Source: a virus. From it: 20,745 nucleotides of DNA. Position numbers and translations under genes: made by a program. Location of the stretch: IMG/VR virus record IMGVR_UViG_3300010354_000855, positions 1 to 20,745 of that record; one strand, given 5' to 3'. Shown one piece after another: positions 20,225-20,745 of the stretch (position 1 is its first letter; every line of letters starts with the position of its first letter). The notes beneath the pieces are model-generated. The model saw only the letters and a program-made list of their open reading frames with translations. It searched no databases and was not told the origin of the DNA.

Positions 20225-20353
20225 TTAAACGCGACCTTGGCCGCGGTATGCCTTCGCCTTATTTCCGTGCTTCACGGATTTGGCGTGCTTGCGCCGTTTG
20301 CGTGATTTCGAAACGTAGGTCGAAACCGACTGCGATTTAGTTTTTGCCGCCAT
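20225..20353 (-). CDS. Small basic protein with YRGQGR end
   Basis: A 42-residue gene read from MAAKTKSQSVSTYVSKSRKR at 20353; a longer frame to 20434 exists but overlaps a membrane protein gene. The protein is extremely rich in Lys and Arg (SRKRRKHAKSVKHGNKAKAY) and ends YRGQGRV. From memory, a tiny basic protein with H-A/S-K ... Y-R-G-Q-G-R occurs in many Bacteroidetes-associated phages, with no known function; this could not be checked here. It overlaps the upstream 59-codon gene by 17 bases. It may bind nucleic acid, judging only from charge. Confidence 0.6.
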   Translation of the reverse strand: MAAKTKSQSVSTYVSKSRKRRKHAKSVKHGNKAKAYRGQGRV

Positions 20354-20516
20354 CGTCTTTGGGGTCTTTGAGGAACAACATTGCGAATCCGCCGGTGATG
20401 AAAATACCAAGTTCCGACAACGTCGCCTTGCCAAACCAAACGAACAAGAAACAAACGACCATCACCAGCGAACCAATGATGGTCGTTTTAGGGTTGCGGA
20501 ACAACCGGTCAATCAT
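20337..20516 (-). CDS. Small two-helix membrane protein, holin-like
   Basis: A 59-residue gene, start at 20516 with an ATGA overlap of the previous stop. The protein reads MIDRLFRNPKTTIIGSLVMV, then VCFLFVWFGKATLSELGIFI, then TGGFAMLFLKDPKDDGGKN. Two hydrophobic segments (about 12-28 and 33-50) separated by a short polar turn and charged tails give the usual class II holin-like layout. It lies in the lysis cassette upstream of the endolysin, so a holin or holin-partner role is plausible, but small proteins with this form are common in Bacteroidetes phages without proven function. Confidence 0.62.
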   Translation of the reverse strand: MIDRLFRNPKTTIIGSLVMVVCFLFVWFGKATLSELGIFITGGFAMLFLKDPKDDGGKN

Positions 20517-20701
20517 TGCTTGTCCTTTTTGCGAAGTTCGTGCCGGTATTTGATGTCAAGGTACGCCTTGTAAATCAGCATCGACGACAATACCAACGCG
20601 AACAACGACGCGAGGGCCGACAATATCGGGTTGATTTCCAACGTCAACCACGATGCGATCGTGGAACCCCACGCCAAACCAGTTTGTTCGCCGCGTGTCA
20701 T
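20513..20701 (-). CDS. Small membrane protein, possible holin
   Basis: A 62-residue protein. It has a hydrophobic stretch at about 24-45 (NPILSALASLFALVLSSMLI), possibly preceded by a shorter one (GLAWGSTIASWLTL), and a strongly basic C-terminus (KYRHELRKKDKQ). The start follows a stop at 20704 by two bases, and its stop overlaps the next start by ATGA. Position at the head of the lysis genes suggests a holin or holin regulator; the family is not recognised. Confidence 0.58.
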   Translation of the reverse strand: MTRGEQTGLAWGSTIASWLTLEINPILSALASLFALVLSSMLIYKAYLDIKYRHELRKKDKQ

Positions 20702-20703
20702 TG

Positions 20704-20745
20704 TTATTCAATCACGGGTTCAACGGGCGGAACCGGCGGTTGGCA
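20704..20745 (-). CDS. C-terminal end of an upstream gene (partial)
   Basis: The minus strand is open from the right edge to a TAA at 20706-20704, giving a short end ...QPPVPPVEPVIE. Proline/valine-rich tails are common at the ends of phage structural or late proteins. It stops two bases before the next start. Too little is present to name the gene. Confidence 0.4.
   Translation of the reverse strand, partial: CQPPVPPVEPVIE

Noticed and set aside
1-20745. CRISPR arrays, tRNA or rRNA genes
   Set aside because: No spaced direct repeats, and no cloverleaf-like or ribosomal sequence was noticed while reading the gaps; nearly all the window is coding on the minus strand.

Overview
The window is part of a tailed-phage or prophage genome. 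Every credible gene lies on the minus strand, so the modules are read from the high coordinate to the low one. The capsid, portal, terminase and connector genes are HK97-like, and the TP901-1-type major tail protein suggests a siphovirus. The host is probably a Bacteroidetes/Flavobacteria-type Gram-negative bacterium. Three promoters fit the TTG/TTTG ... TAnnTTTG pattern of that phylum, start codons are preceded by A-rich sequence rather than a Shine-Dalgarno motif, and the lysis cassette ends in an apparent unimolecular spanin, which needs an outer membrane. No integrase or repressor is visible, but the window does not contain the whole genome, so lifestyle is undecided.

Layout in transcription order. 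(1) 20745-19335, lysis: the tail end of an upstream gene, two small holin-like membrane proteins, a tiny basic protein ending YRGQGR, a T7-lysozyme-type amidase, a u-spanin-like lipoprotein and a strong terminator. (2) 19291-18873: repeat element R2, a promoter, a 59-residue membrane protein and a terminator. (3) 18845-13337, replication and recombination: SSB-like protein, stand-alone DnaA-domain-IV-like protein, several small proteins, a RecB/YqaJ-like exonuclease, a VRR-NUC nuclease, a second and a third PD-(D/E)XK-like protein, and a prim-pol/RecA-like primase-helicase. (4) 13280-11484: small unknown genes behind their own promoter, ending with an HNH nuclease and one more unknown. (5) 11359-7398, DNA modification and packaging: Mom-like modification enzyme, small terminase, DNA methyltransferase, large terminase, a small unknown and an Nmad1/DUF1599-like protein. 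(6) 7375-7217: repeat element R1. (7) 7216-1, head and tail: portal, multidomain prohead protease, major capsid protein, connector/neck proteins, tail terminator, major tail protein, and the tail assembly chaperone with a probable programmed -1 frameshift running off the left edge.

The points most worth following are: the two ~91-bp elements R1 and R2, which have identical flanks and a 51/52-bp palindrome that differs by a compensated base pair; the HAD-phosphatase-like and Tudor/SH3-like domains fused upstream of the prohead protease; the A AAA AAG slippery site in the tail chaperone; the Mom-like, methyltransferase and Nmad1-like genes interleaved with the terminase genes; and a stand-alone DnaA DNA-binding domain that might recognise DnaA-box-like sequences in the R elements. 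Six short genes (42-59 codons), most tightly coupled to their neighbours, are included. No RNA genes, CRISPR arrays or insertion sequences were seen, and no gene-free stretch exceeds about 200 bases.
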